Origin: Lumbricus rubellus
Lineage: Eukaryota > Annelida > Clitellata > Crassiclitellata > Lumbricidae
NCBI GenBank assembly: GCA_945859605.1
Contig: OX243816.1
Span: 30,389,068 to 30,453,067 of the forward strand
Reading direction: 5' to 3'
Length of the DNA stretch: 64,000 nucleotides
The notes below the pieces were generated by a model, which was not told where the DNA came from, searched no databases, and saw only the letters and a list, made by a program, of their open reading frames with translations. Every line of letters starts with the position of its first letter. Position 1 is the first letter of the stretch. Of this stretch, positions 11,415 through 22,271 are shown one piece after another. Made by a program: the position numbers and the translations under genes.

Positions 11415-12280
11415 TTCAACCTATGCATGTATAGTCTTATGCATTTGTAGCTCCTGGCCCACATCTCGTAGGCTACTCGTCTACGCATTCAATGGATAGG
11501 CCTACCTGTTGATAGACACACTGACCAAGGTTCTTGCACACTGACCATAAACATTATGGGTCCATAATACTTGTACACGTGGGACTTTATACATTATGAC
11601 CCATTGATGAAGCCTGTCAAATATTCACGAAGATGTCGGCTGGGTACAGACTGGCCACACACACACGGACACACACTAGAACACACAAGAACACACACAC
11701 GTGCGCGCGCACACATGCACACATACGCAGCCCACATGCCAGCACAACCCATGGTGACTCACATATAATTATTTGTTATGTATAGGCCTACAAGTAATTC
11801 AACTCGCATTTGATAGAGTTATTTTTAGAAAAGAATCGTGTTTCGACGTTGAAATTTTAGAAAGCAACCTTTCCGAATTCCGAGTAACCTATTTTGAAGA
11901 ACAGGTATATACCGAACATATTAGCATCGACGAACTATATATTTAAATATGGATTAAATAGATACCGGTAGATCTAGAATGCAATATACATGGATGGGTG
12001 TGTGGGGCCAGTGGGGGTGCGTGTGGCATTATACACTCATGTATAAATGACACAGGCCTGTAAAAATAAAGATCTGTTTGCGCATTATGCCATTTAATTA
12101 TTTAATTTATTTAATTATGCCTGCATGCAGTATTACAGCGAAATAAATTGCGACGTATATATAGAAATGAGATTGAAAAGTCACCTAACACCAAGATGGA
12201 ACTCTGCGATTTCATTCTATTATAGTAGGCCATAGCCTATATAGTTAGACCAGACGACCCAAACAGACAAAGACTATTGT
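11296..12280. other. Non-coding; AT and CA microsatellites
   Basis: (AT)n tracts at 11338-11369 and 11383-11410 flank GATCCGTGCTATC. A CA-rich stretch lies at 11655-11735. No gene is recognised. Confidence 0.7.
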
Positions 12281-12498
12281 TTGTATGTTTGTATGTGCAC
12301 TTGTTATAGCGCCCCTTCAAGCTCTTTCTACTCAGAGGCGCTCCCGAATGCAGAGCGGACACTGCATTGGAGTTTCACGCCGAAGCGCTGAGCAATTGTG
12401 AGTGAAGGACTTGCCCAAGGTCCTTACGCGGCGAGGTGGATTCGAACCTCGAACCTTCCGGCACCAAGGCAACGATGCTACCACTACACCACCGCGCT
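12281..12498 (-). mobile_element. tRNA-derived SINE, full-length copy
   Basis: In minus orientation it reads the tRNA-like head (A-box GGTGTAGTGG, B-box GGTTCGAATCC), the body, the tail GGAGCGCCTCTGAGTAG..GGGGCGCTATAA and an end rich in CATACAAAC. The head has RNA polymerase III promoter boxes. Apparent open frames across it are not genes. Confidence 0.9.
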
Positions 12499-12901
12499 GG
12501 ACATGGGACGCTGCAGCACGCCTCTATTTAACTATAGATTTTGCGTTGAAGATACAGCAAGCACGTTTGAATATTGCAGTGGGAGATGGGACCATTGCAG
12601 ATGTCATTCTCTCAGCGATATCAAGCCATGGACTCCAACACGACCAACTCTCTGGATTTCAGTTGAGTAACGACTTACATCTTAGTGTTTATGGAAACAG
12701 GAACGAACCAAAAGCAGCGCAGGATGGAAAGCTTAAAAGTTGGAATAAGAATGATCGCATATCTACATTTATGGAATTTCCAGAGAATAATCAAACTTTC
12801 GAACATCGAACGAAGGACATTACAGTTAACGGTCGACACCAGAAGAGAACTTTCTCACAGGACCGACTCTCTGACATAGCAAAAAGTTGCAGCAATTTTT
12901 C
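12499..12901. other. Non-coding, open frame of no known family
   Basis: The plus frame stays open from the SINE into the CCA repeat. Its peptide has no recognised motif and is not called as a gene. Confidence 0.45.
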
Positions 12902-13441
12902 TTTACCACTACCACCACCACCACTACTAACACCACCAACACCGCCCCGCCCCCGCGGCCGCCACCACCACCACCACCACCACTAACAACATCATCACCA
13001 CCATCATCATCACCCACCACCACCACTAACACCACCAACACCAGCATCACCACTACCAACACTCCTACCACCACCACCACCACCACCACCACCACCACCA
13101 CCACCACCAACTCCACCACTACCGCCCCGCCGCCGCCGCCGCCACCACCCCCACCAACATCATCAGCATCATTATCACCCACCACTACCACCACACCGCC
13201 ACTAACACCACCACACCAACACCACTACCAGCACTCCCACCACCAACACCACCACCACTACCGCCCCCGCCGCCACCACCACCACCAGCATTATCACCAT
13301 CACCCACCATCACCCACCCACCACCATCACCAACACCAACACCAACACCACTAACACCACCTCACCAACACCAACACTTCCAACACTTTCATACAAACCA
13401 ACACCAACACCACCAAAACCACCACCACAACCACCACCACT
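12902..13441. repeat. (CCA)n-rich low-complexity tract
   Basis: About 540 bp of CCA/ACC trinucleotides with strong strand asymmetry. The long Thr/Pro/His and Val frames in it are by-products of the repeat. Confidence 0.9.
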
Positions 13442-13764
13442 TATAAGAAGCTGTCTTTTAACCCAATATGCATTCTCATGTCATAGCATGTTCGCCTAAT
13501 TTGGTCGGAACACAGAATAAGATCTTCACGAATCCCTTAACTCGTTCCGGCGTATACATGATCAGTGATACCTGCTCTTAGATTAGATGCCAGCGCATGC
13601 TGCAGACAGATCATTATAGGTTCATGTGAACCATGAAAACGAGAACAAATAAGATGAGATATAATTACAGTAAGGACCGCAAACAGAGACGGAAATATTG
13701 TGTGCTTGAAAACAGAGACGAAGGGACAGGAGCATCATCAACATGCAAACGCACACGGACACAC
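13442..13764. other. Non-coding, nothing recognised
   Basis: No gene or repeat family was recognised. Confidence 0.5.
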
Positions 13765-13925
13765 AGCAAGACACAGAGAGAGAGACAGATACAGATACAG
13801 ATACAGATACAGAGACAGATACAGAGATAGAGACAGAGAGACAGACAGATAAAAAGAGAGACAGATAAACAGACAGACAGACACACAGACAGACAGATAA
13901 ACAGACAGACACACAGACAGACGGA
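13765..13925. repeat. (ACAG)n/(ATACAG)n microsatellite
   Basis: Imperfect CAGA, ATACAG and ACACAG units for about 160 bp. Confidence 0.9.
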
Positions 13926-14104
13926 CAGAGAAGAGAAGAGACAGTGATAAATTATTATATCCCTGGACGATATAGGCCTATTATGATGACTTTACAGTTC
14001 AAACAGTTAATCATCTGGCATATATGTACAACATTGTACATGTAGTTTCTGCTTGCTCTTAACCATGGTATAACATGTCATAAAATAACATGAACATCCA
14101 CTAA

Positions 14105-14172
14105 TTCATTCTTATCAAATATTCATATAGCGCCTCTCAATAAAACTACTCAGAAGTGCTCCCAACCCCAAA
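14105..14172 (-). mobile_element. LINE/SINE 3' tail fragment
   Basis: CATATAGCGCCTCTC..CTACTCAGAAGTGCTCCC matches, in reverse, the shared LINE/SINE tail seen elsewhere in the window. Confidence 0.55.
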
Positions 14173-14330
14173 TATAGTCGTATACACGTGCGACTATATG
14201 AACAGTCACCTGTAGCCTACGCTTATCGATAAAATATTCAAGGCTTACTACTCAACACCTGTTGAGCCAAGTCCATTATAACATACACGCTTCCATTTAT
14301 AGATTATGTTTATATCTAGCATATAACATA

Positions 14331-15508
14331 TACAGGGTGCGCCAAAAAGAAGACCCCCCCCTAAGAATTTTGCCAATATCTTGACCAAAAGTAAGAATTT
14401 CCAAATGAAATTTTACAGGCTTATAGACAATTCATATTTACACATGATGGCCAGAGTTCATCAAAATATTTCAAACACAACAAAAGTTATGTCGCTTTTA
14501 GGGAGGTCACCCACCGTTTTTTGACGATTCAAAAACGCGACGCAGCAAAAAGTCACGAAAAAACAATCTCATTATTTTGGCCAATATCTTAGCCAAAAGG
14601 AAGAATATCGAAATGAAATTTCACAGGCGTAAAGACAATTCATATCTGCACATGATGGTCAAATATCATCAAACTATTTTGAACACAACAAAAGTCATAC
14701 CACTTTAGGGAGGCCACCCACCGTTTTTTGACGATTCAAAGGCGAAACGCAACAAAAAAGTATCAAAACCACGATTTTTTTCTCATCTCAATTAATAATT
14801 GTTATCAAATAGCCTTAACATTGTCCGATGATCATTATTATTACTATTTAAAAAAGAAACAGGGTGCCAGCGTAGCTGCACGTCACTGAGAAGTCACTTA
14901 GCAAGATGACAATCAAATTGGTAAATAAGGAATTTATCAGCTTAATCAACAGGTCCATCAAGAACTTTGCAAAGAGACTCAAAAGAAGTTTTGGAACTGG
15001 TGTTGGGCACATTGAACACAAGTTGTGAAGCACTACCAAGTTCATTTGACAACAGTTATTTGAGATGAGACTTAAAAAATCGTGTTTTAGTCACTTTTTG
15101 TTGAGTTTCGTTTTTGAAACGTCAAAAAACGGTGGGTGGTCTCACTAAAAGTGGCGTAACTTTTGTTCGGTTTGAAATATTATTGTGACGAAATCTGGCC
15201 ACCATGTGTAGATATGAATTGTCTATAAGACTGTAAAATTTCATTTCGATATTTTTATTTTTGGCCAAGATATTGGCAAAAAAACCTTACAAAATTGCGT
15301 TTCATTTTTGAAACGTCAAAATACGGTGGGTGACCTCCCTAAAAGCGACATAACTTTTGTTGTGTTTGAAATATTTTGATGAAATCTGGCCATCATATGT
15401 AGATATGAATTGTCTATAAGCCTGTAAAATTTCATTTCGGAAGTCTTACTTTTGGCCAAGATATTGGCAAAATTCTTAGGGGGGGTCTTTTTTTTGGCGC
15501 ACCCTGTA
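14331..15508 (+). mobile_element. Mariner-like element with long tandem inverted repeats
   Basis: Ends read TACAGGGTGCGCCAAAAAG and are flanked by TA. Each inverted repeat is about 440 bp and is itself two tandem, diverged units of about 220 bp (GGGAGGTCACCCACCG and TTTTGCCAATATCTTG recur). Only about 150 bp of transposase sequence lies between them (14877-15028). The expanded terminal repeats make it partly foldback-like. Confidence 0.8.
14877..15028 (+). pseudogene. Transposase C-terminal remnant
   Basis: About 50 open codons end in KRSFGTGVGHIEHKL and a stop. The terminal GHIEH matches the HFEH ending of the remnants at 8255-8434 and 59382-59537. No catalytic region remains. Confidence 0.6.
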
Positions 15509-15891
15509 CATATATACTTGCATATAATGTATGCATATATAGGCTATACTCAACACTGCTGCTAAAGCGTTGAGACATTAAACTAACCAGCCTGGACTCC
15601 ATTATATCAATATAAATGTTGTACAATAAAAGCACGTTCGGAGATAATGGCGTCACATATAATGACATTATAACGTCTGCTGAGCGATTACTTTTAATGA
15701 CCGCAGAAGTGAATCAAATGACCGGGGATCAAAATACCGTTAGAAGCGAAGTCCATGCAGTGATTCATAATTTCTGGCACTGCATTGTGCGGTAATTGGC
15801 AACAATGATGCTAGATCGTTTTAGCGATGCACCACCGACAGCTAGACGTCATTTTGTACGTCACTGCAGTGACGAAATATCTATGGTTAAG
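15509..15891. other. Non-coding, nothing recognised
   Basis: No gene or repeat family was recognised. Confidence 0.5.
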
Positions 15892-18327
15892 ATGAATACA
15901 TTCAAAGGAGGAGAAGATGAGAAGACATTCAAAGGAGGAGAAGATGAGAAGACATTCAAAGGATAAGAAGATGAGAAGACATTAAAAGGAGAAGAAGATG
16001 AGAAGACATTCAAAGGAGAAGAAGATGAGAAGACATTCAAAGGAGGAGAAGATGAGAAGACATTCAAAGGAGAAGAAGATGAGAAGACATTCAAAGGAGA
16101 AGAAGATGAGAAGATATTCAAAGGAGAAGAAGATGAGAAGACATTAAAAGAAGAAGAAGATGAGAAGACATTCAAAGAAGAAGAAGTTGAGAAGACATTC
16201 AAAGGAGAAGAAGATGAGAAGACATTCAAAGGAGGAGAAGATGAGAAGACATTCAAAGGAGTCAAAGGAGGAGAAGATGAGAAGACATTCAAAAAGAAGA
16301 AGAAGATGAGAAGACATTCACAGGAGAAGAATATGGGAAGACATTCAAAGGAGAAGATGAGAAGACATTCAAAGGAGAAGAATATGAGAAAACATTCAAA
16401 GGAGAAGAAGATGAGAAGTCATTCAAAGGAGAAGAAGATGAGAAGACATTCAAAGGAGAAGAAGATGAGAAGACATTCAAAGGAGAAGAAGATGAGAAGA
16501 CATTCAAAGGAAAAGAAGATGAGAAGACATTCAAAGGAAAAGAAGATGAGAAGACATTCAAAGGAGAAGAAGATGAGAAGACATTCAAAGAAGAAGAAGA
16601 TGAGAAGACATTCAAAGGAGAAGAAGATGAGAAGACATTCAAAGGAGAAGAAGATGAGAAGACATTCAAAGGAGAAGAGGTTGAGAAGACATTCAAAGGA
16701 AAAGAAGATGAGAAGATATTCAAAGGAGAAGAAGATGAGAAGATATTCAAAGGAGAAGAAGATGAGAAGACATTAAAAGAAGAAGAAGATGAGAAGACAT
16801 TCAAAGAAGAAGAAGTTGAGAAGACATTCAAAGGAGAAGAAGATGAGAAGACATTCAAAGGAGGAGAAGATGAGAAGACATTCAAAGGAGTGAAAGGAGG
16901 AGAAGATGAGAAGACATTCAAAAAGAAGAAGAAGATGAGAAGACATTCAAAGGAGAAGATGATGAGAAGACATTCAAAGGAGAAGAATATGGGAAGACAT
17001 TCAAAGGAGAAGATGAGAAGATATTCAAAGGAGAAAAATATGAGAAAACATTCAAAGGAGAAGAAGATGAGAAGTCATTCAAAGGAGAAGAAGATGAGAA
17101 GACATTCAAAGGAGAAGAAGATGAGAAGACATTCAAAGGAGAAGAAGATGAGAAGACATTCAAAGGAAAAGAAGATGAGAAGACATTCAAAGGAGAAGAA
17201 GATGAGAAGACATTCAAAGAAGAAGAAGATGAGAAGACATTCAAAGGAGAAGAAGATGAGAAGACATTCAAAGGAGAAGAGGTTGAGAAGACATTCAAAG
17301 GAAAAGAAGATGAGAAGACATTCAAAGGAGAAGAAGATGAGAAGACATTCAAAGGAGAAGAGGTTGAGAAGACATTCAAGGGAGAAGAAGATGAGAAGAC
17401 ATTCAAAGGAGAAGAAGATGAGAAGACATTCAAAGGAGAAGAAGATGAGAAGACATTCAAAGGAGAAGAAGATGAGAAGACATTCAAAGGAGAAGAGGTT
17501 GAGAAGACATTCAAAGGAGAAGAAGATGAGAAGACATTCAAAGGAGGAGAAGATGAGAAGACATTCAAAGGAGAAGAAGATGAGAAGACATTCAAAGGAG
17601 AAGAAGATGAGAAGACATTCAAAGGAGAAGAAGATGAGAAGACATTCAAAGAAGAAGAAGATGAGAAGACATTCAAAGAAGAAGAAGTTGAGAAGACATT
17701 CAAAGGAGAAGAAGATGAGAAGACATTCAAAGGAGAAGATGAGAAGACATTCAAAGGAGAAGAAGATGAGAAGTCATTCAAAGGAGAAGAAGATGAGAAG
17801 ACATTCAAAGGAGAAGAAGATGAGAAGACATTCAAAGGAGAAGAAGATGAGAAGACATTCAAAGGAGAAGAAGATGAGAAGACATTCAAAGGAGAAGATG
17901 AGAAGACATTCAAAGGAGAAGAATATGAGAAGACATTCAAAGGAGAAGAAGATGAGAAGTCATTCAAAGGAGAAGAAGATGAGAAGACATTCAAAGGAGA
18001 AGAAGATGAGAAGACATTCAAAGGAGAAGAAGATGAGAAGACATTAAAAGAAGAAGAAGATGAGAAGACATTCAAAGAAGAAGAAGTTGAGAAGACATTC
18101 AAAGGAGAAGAAGATGAGAAGACATTCAAAGGAGAAGATGAGAAGACATTCAAAGGAGAAGAATATGAGAAGACATTCAAAGGAGAAGAAGATGAGAAGT
18201 CATTCAAAGGAGAAGAAGATGAGAAGACATTCAAAGGAGAAGAAGATGAGAAGACATTCAAAGGAGAAGAAGATGAGAAGACATTCGAAGGAGAAGAAGA
18301 CGAGAAGACATTCAAAGGAGAAGAGAG
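15892..18327. repeat. 2.4-kb minisatellite, 27-bp unit
   Basis: Roughly 90 tandem copies of ATGAGAAGACATTCAAAGGA plus GAAGAAG, with 24-bp variants lacking one triplet. Blocks of variant units recur in order (for example units with AATATGGGAAGACATTC), showing higher-order duplication. One strand is almost all purine. Because both unit lengths are multiples of three, long frames stay open on both strands (385 codons plus, 479 minus). I read these as by-products, not genes: no splice context or homology is visible and the apparent frame switches at about 16286 and 16920. Confidence 0.95.
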
Positions 18328-18931
18328 TTTCGTTGATCTTCTCTCATTTAATTCCATTACCTTTGCTATAAATTCTCGTTCAGTTTCGTTGTTTTCTAGT
18401 CGGAACCACGAAATTGGACACTGATACGTGTCAACCTCAAAATCTTTCTCATCTGTCTTCTGCGTGTGACAATTTATGCAGCAACAGAGTTATTAATGTC
18501 TGCTGTCACAGTGGTCTGATCGGGAAGCATAGGACTGGCATAAAGTGTCCATAGGACCATAGCAATAACTGATTGATCTCTGCCAGTGCCAGTCCCAAGC
18601 CTGGATAAAGGAGGAGGGCGACACTAATCATCTTTGATATGGCAGGGTCGTTAAGCATGTAACAAGCCGAGTGCTGAACGCGAGAAGGGAGTGTGGTTGA
18701 AAACTGGAAGAGTATCATTCCAGAGTTAAAACGACGGTGTTCGGAATAATGGATATTACAAAAGGAGGAGGACCTCACAAAGAACGGTAGAGCTTCTGAA
18801 AAGCCTTTGCTCAGAGAAGCGCTTTATTGTCATAATACTATACAATATAATAGAATGTATACCATGCAACACAATACAATCATTCCATGGCGTCCTTGTT
18901 ACGACGCCATATAAATTCTCTCTAAAACTGT
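18328..18931. other. Non-coding; dispersed repeat copy at 18570-18625
   Basis: Contains GCCAGTCCCAAGCCTGGATA, shared with 9440-9515 and 32490-32562. No gene is recognised. Confidence 0.5.
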
Positions 18932-19048
<117 letters not shown>

Positions 19049-19558
19049 CTTCATAGCCACCAATGTCATCATCATCATCAGTACCATCGTTATTATCATC
19101 GTTATCATCACTACTACTGTAAAATGAGTGTAATAATTATTATCGTCGGATCAAAGTATCGTCATTTCCATGAGTTGAATAACACAGCAAAAGCGTAGAA
19201 TTATTTCATCTGATCGTGTTGGAACTGACTTTAGAAAAATTAATAATGGTCGCCAACAATGAACAACGACAACGACAACAACAACAACAACAACACATTT
19301 GTTACTACGAGGTTCATCAACCTGAATGAACACCAGTAAATCAATCGAATCAGCTGTGACTGTGATAAATCGGAATGTGAATGAAGTTGTCGGATACGCT
19401 CTCATCTCTCTCTCTCTTACATTCGATGACAGCTTCAAAGCTCCGATTAATGATTGACTGCTCTGAGTAATTATTATTACTGTCGTCGTGTTTTTTCAGG
19501 ACGTTAAAAATCCGCTTGACAGTGATTTCAATGATGTCGCATTTCAGCAAGAATGATT
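19049..19558. other. Non-coding, nothing recognised
   Basis: Apart from a short (AAC)n run at 19262-19293, nothing is recognised. Confidence 0.5.
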
Positions 19559-19872
19559 ACGTTCGTCCGAAAGAGAAACTCGTCCGATAGAGAAACTCGT
19601 CCGATAGAGAAATTTGTACGATAGATAAATTTTTCCAAATGATAAATTTGTCAAAATGATAAATTCGTCCAAATGATAAATTCATCAAAATGATAAATTC
19701 ATCAAAATGATAAATTCGTCCAAATGATAAATTCATCAAAATGATAGATTCGTCCAAATAATAAATTTGTCAAAATGATAAATTCGTCAAAATGATAAAT
19801 TCGTCCAAATGATAAATTTGTCAAAATGATAAATCCGTCAAAATGATAAATTCGTCAAAATGATAAATATTC
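19559..19872. repeat. 17-bp tandem repeat
   Basis: About 18 degenerate copies of AAATGATAAATTCGTCC or a close variant. Confidence 0.9.
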
Positions 19873-20071
19873 GTCTGAATTGTGTTTAACCGAATATGGT
19901 TGTGTCGACATACTTTCTCGCAGCCACTGATCTCCAAGGACGACAGGTTGCTTAACATTGCTCATTCAAAGTCATTGGTCTGTTTTAAGCGCAACATGGA
20001 GACTGGAGAGTCCATGTCACAGTGTGTGTAGGCTATGCTAATTAAGGGACACCTTTCGAATTTTCTCAATG

Positions 20072-20268
20072 CAGGGCTTTTGTAACGTGCAGTTGAACAC
20101 AAAATGTGCAGTTCTAAATGTATTTGTGCAGTTGTAGAAGCACTTCTGTGCAGTTAAAAAATTGTTGAAAAATGCCATTTTCCTCCGATTGGGAGTAATT
20201 TACCATGGAGGATGGGAAAGGAAATAAGGGTTTGTGCAGTTCTACAAATTCCTTAAAAACAACCTTGT
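20072..20268. mobile_element. CAGGGCTTTT-family short element, copy 1
   Basis: Starts CAGGGCTTTTGTAACGTGCA and carries GTGCAGTTGTAGAAGCACTT and CTCCGATTGGGAG. It shares all of these, in reverse, with the copies near 26866-27025 and 57737-58040. It lies 84 bp past the receptor stop codon, so it may be part of that gene's 3' UTR. hAT-like by its CAGGG end. Confidence 0.6.
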
Positions 20269-20351
20269 CTCAAAGGCGCCAATATAATAACATTTCTTTA
20301 TGAGGCAGTATTGTCTTAGGCAGGGTATCATGTAGCCTACACAACAGGAGC

Positions 20352-22271
20352 TCAGTTGGGCGTGTTGTTAAGGTCATCGTTTAGGTTGCCATGGCGACTG
20401 AGACTGCAGTGTCCCTGGACAACAGAAGGAGGAGGAGGAGGAGGAGGGTATCTGTGTCGTCGTTGACAGCAGAGATCGCGCAGCTTCTGGCGCAACGGAG
20501 AAACGTTTAGCATCTGGCGAAACTTTCGTCTGAAGCTAACGTTGCACAACGGATACAGGAACGGATTCATGGCCGAGTTGAGGTAGCCGAACCACGTGAC
20601 GGCCGTCATCAGCTGACCACCGACGCACCAATCACAGAAGGCGACAACCGTAAAGCAGACGAAGTAGGGCACGAAGCAGACGGTGAAGGCTCCCATGATG
20701 ACGCCCAGCTGCCGGGCGGCCTTGATCTCCTTCTGAAGGGCTGAACTCGTGCTGCCGCCACCCGGTCGCCGTGGTCTCCTCTGTCTTCTAATTGACTGCT
20801 TTGGACTGGCGATGACGGCGGACGCACCCACCTCAGACCGACGAACATCGAGATAGCCAGATTCAAGATGGCGCTGCTGATCACGTGACGATGATCGTCT
20901 ATCGGAGCCGAAATGGCGGCGTGTTGTCACGTGGACCGGATGTTGTTGCTGCTGCTGCTCCTCAGGTGTATGCGGACTAAGGACAACCGGAAGTTGGCGA
21001 TGGTCCAATGAATTCTGGGAAGTGACGATGGTGGAACAGTCGAGGTGGATCCGTCTGATCACGTGGTTCTTAGACGGATGCATTTCGAGCGGGAAACGAG
21101 TCTCGCGTTTCTTATCATCGTCACCAGCAGCAGCAGCAGCATCACCAGAGGATGATGACTTCAAAGACAGTTGACCGACTCGGAAACGAACCCCGAAAGT
21201 GACGTCATCACCAGCGCTGGTTTCCGGTTGAGGTCGCGTCGGACTAACCGGATGTTCGTTCTTGTAGAGGACGGGAACCGATTGGTATTTTATGTGAGGC
21301 GCTGCACGAGGATGATGATGATGGGAATTTCCATGAAGAATCAATTCGCATCCGTGTGTTGTTTTGGCTGCAGGTGAATCAACCGCCTTCTTCTGCTCGG
21401 CACCGTCTCTCCGTACCCACGCACTTACCCCGCGAAATAAAGAGCGCGAAAACGACGTCGTCTTCTCGTCTGCTTTCGTTGTCTTTCTAGAACTATTCCC
21501 GCCATTCATGTCGTCGGAACCCTCCATATTGGGATGGCCGAGTCCGAGAAAAACACCGCTGTCGAGTCTCTTGAGTTTGCCCCCCTTTACAGGAGACGAT
21601 ACTTCGTCGGCTGTTAAGAAGTAAGGATTCCTGCAGCTTCCGTAAGCAACCTCCTCCAATCCATCACCAGGTGGCGCATGTACTTCCGGTGGACTCGCAA
21701 CACCCATCGTATCGAGAGCCACGATGACGTCATCCTCATCGTTGTACGTCACTGACCGTCGTAGTATCTTGTCACATGCGATCATTTCGACGAATCCTCG
21801 ATTGTTCAGCGTCGATCCACCTGAAAGCGGAAGACGGACCGTCCTTCTCCTCTTCAGAAATGCCAGTCTTCCACCACTCGACCCCAGCGACTCCGACCTC
21901 CGACCACCGCCGGGAAGGTGGTGGTGGTGATGATCGCTGACGTGGACATAGTCGACGTAGGACGCGGCGTCATCGCTGCAATCCCTAATCGGAAGCGATT
22001 CAATACTGACGCTCCTTCCTGCGGTGAAGTGGACCCTCTGGCCGACCTCGAGCTTAGACCTCAACCGAATCTCGAGGAAGATCTTCGTGTAGAGGGCGTA
22101 CATGACGGCGAGTGGCAGGTAGAAGTTGAGAATACTCGTGATGATCTTCAGCGATGTATTCGTCGCGTATTCTGTGTCGCACACGTTTGATGGAACAACA
22201 CGGTCTCCACCGTTGACGAAATGATGCCAACCGACGATCGGGACGATCCATAAACTTGACACGATCCAAAC
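20352..22271 (-). CDS. Histamine H1-like GPCR, exon 3 (TM4 to C-terminus)
   Basis: Encodes residues 184-822 of an aminergic receptor that would signal through G proteins at the plasma membrane. The exon starts after TTGTAG (AG at 22273-22272) and ends at TGA 20354-20352. It carries TM4 (IVPIVGW, 191-198), ECL2 Cys214, TM5 with K225, T228, N232 and P236, TM6 (about 703-729), TM7 with NPFLY (752-756), helix 8, a CC pair suitable for palmitoylation and a poly-Pro tail. The TM5 trio and the TM6/TM7 text match vertebrate H1 receptors. ICL3 is very long (about 255-696), low in complexity, with poly-Gln and poly-His. The TM6 toggle Trp (6.48) is Phe716. No canonical poly(A) signal was found nearby. 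Muscarinic or other amine receptors are less likely. Confidence 0.9.
   Translation of the reverse strand, partial: VWIVSSLWIVPIVGWHHFVNGGDRVVPSNVCDTEYATNTSLKIITSILNFYLPLAVMYALYTKIFLEIRLRSKLEVGQRVHFTAGRSVSIESLPIRDCSDDAASYVDYVHVSDHHHHHLPGGGRRSESLGSSGGRLAFLKRRRTVRLPLSGGSTLNNRGFVEMIACDKILRRSVTYNDEDDVIVALDTMGVASPPEVHAPPGDGLEEVAYGSCRNPYFLTADEVSSPVKGGKLKRLDSGVFLGLGHPNMEGSDDMNGGNSSRKTTKADEKTTSFSRSLFRGVSAWVRRDGAEQKKAVDSPAAKTTHGCELILHGNSHHHHPRAAPHIKYQSVPVLYKNEHPVSPTRPQPETSAGDDVTFGVRFRVGQLSLKSSSSGDAAAAAGDDDKKRETRFPLEMHPSKNHVIRRIHLDCSTIVTSQNSLDHRQLPVVLSPHTPEEQQQQQHPVHVTTRRHFGSDRRSSSRDQQRHLESGYLDVRRSEVGASAVIASPKQSIRRQRRPRRPGGGSTSSALQKEIKAARQLGVIMGAFTVCFVPYFVCFTVVAFCDWCVGGQLMTAVTWFGYLNSAMNPFLYPLCNVSFRRKFRQMLNVSPLRQKLRDLCCQRRHRYPPPPPPPSVVQGHCSLSRHGNLNDDLNNTPN

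Noticed and set aside
12398..12986. 194-codon plus frame as a gene
   Set aside because: It begins in the antisense of a SINE and ends in a CCA repeat, with no domain between.
16918..18357. Long repetitive open frames (385 codons plus, 479 codons minus) as a repeat-protein gene
   Set aside because: The repeat period is a multiple of three, so both strands stay open automatically. No start context, splice signal or homology supports translation, and the plus frame switches within the array.
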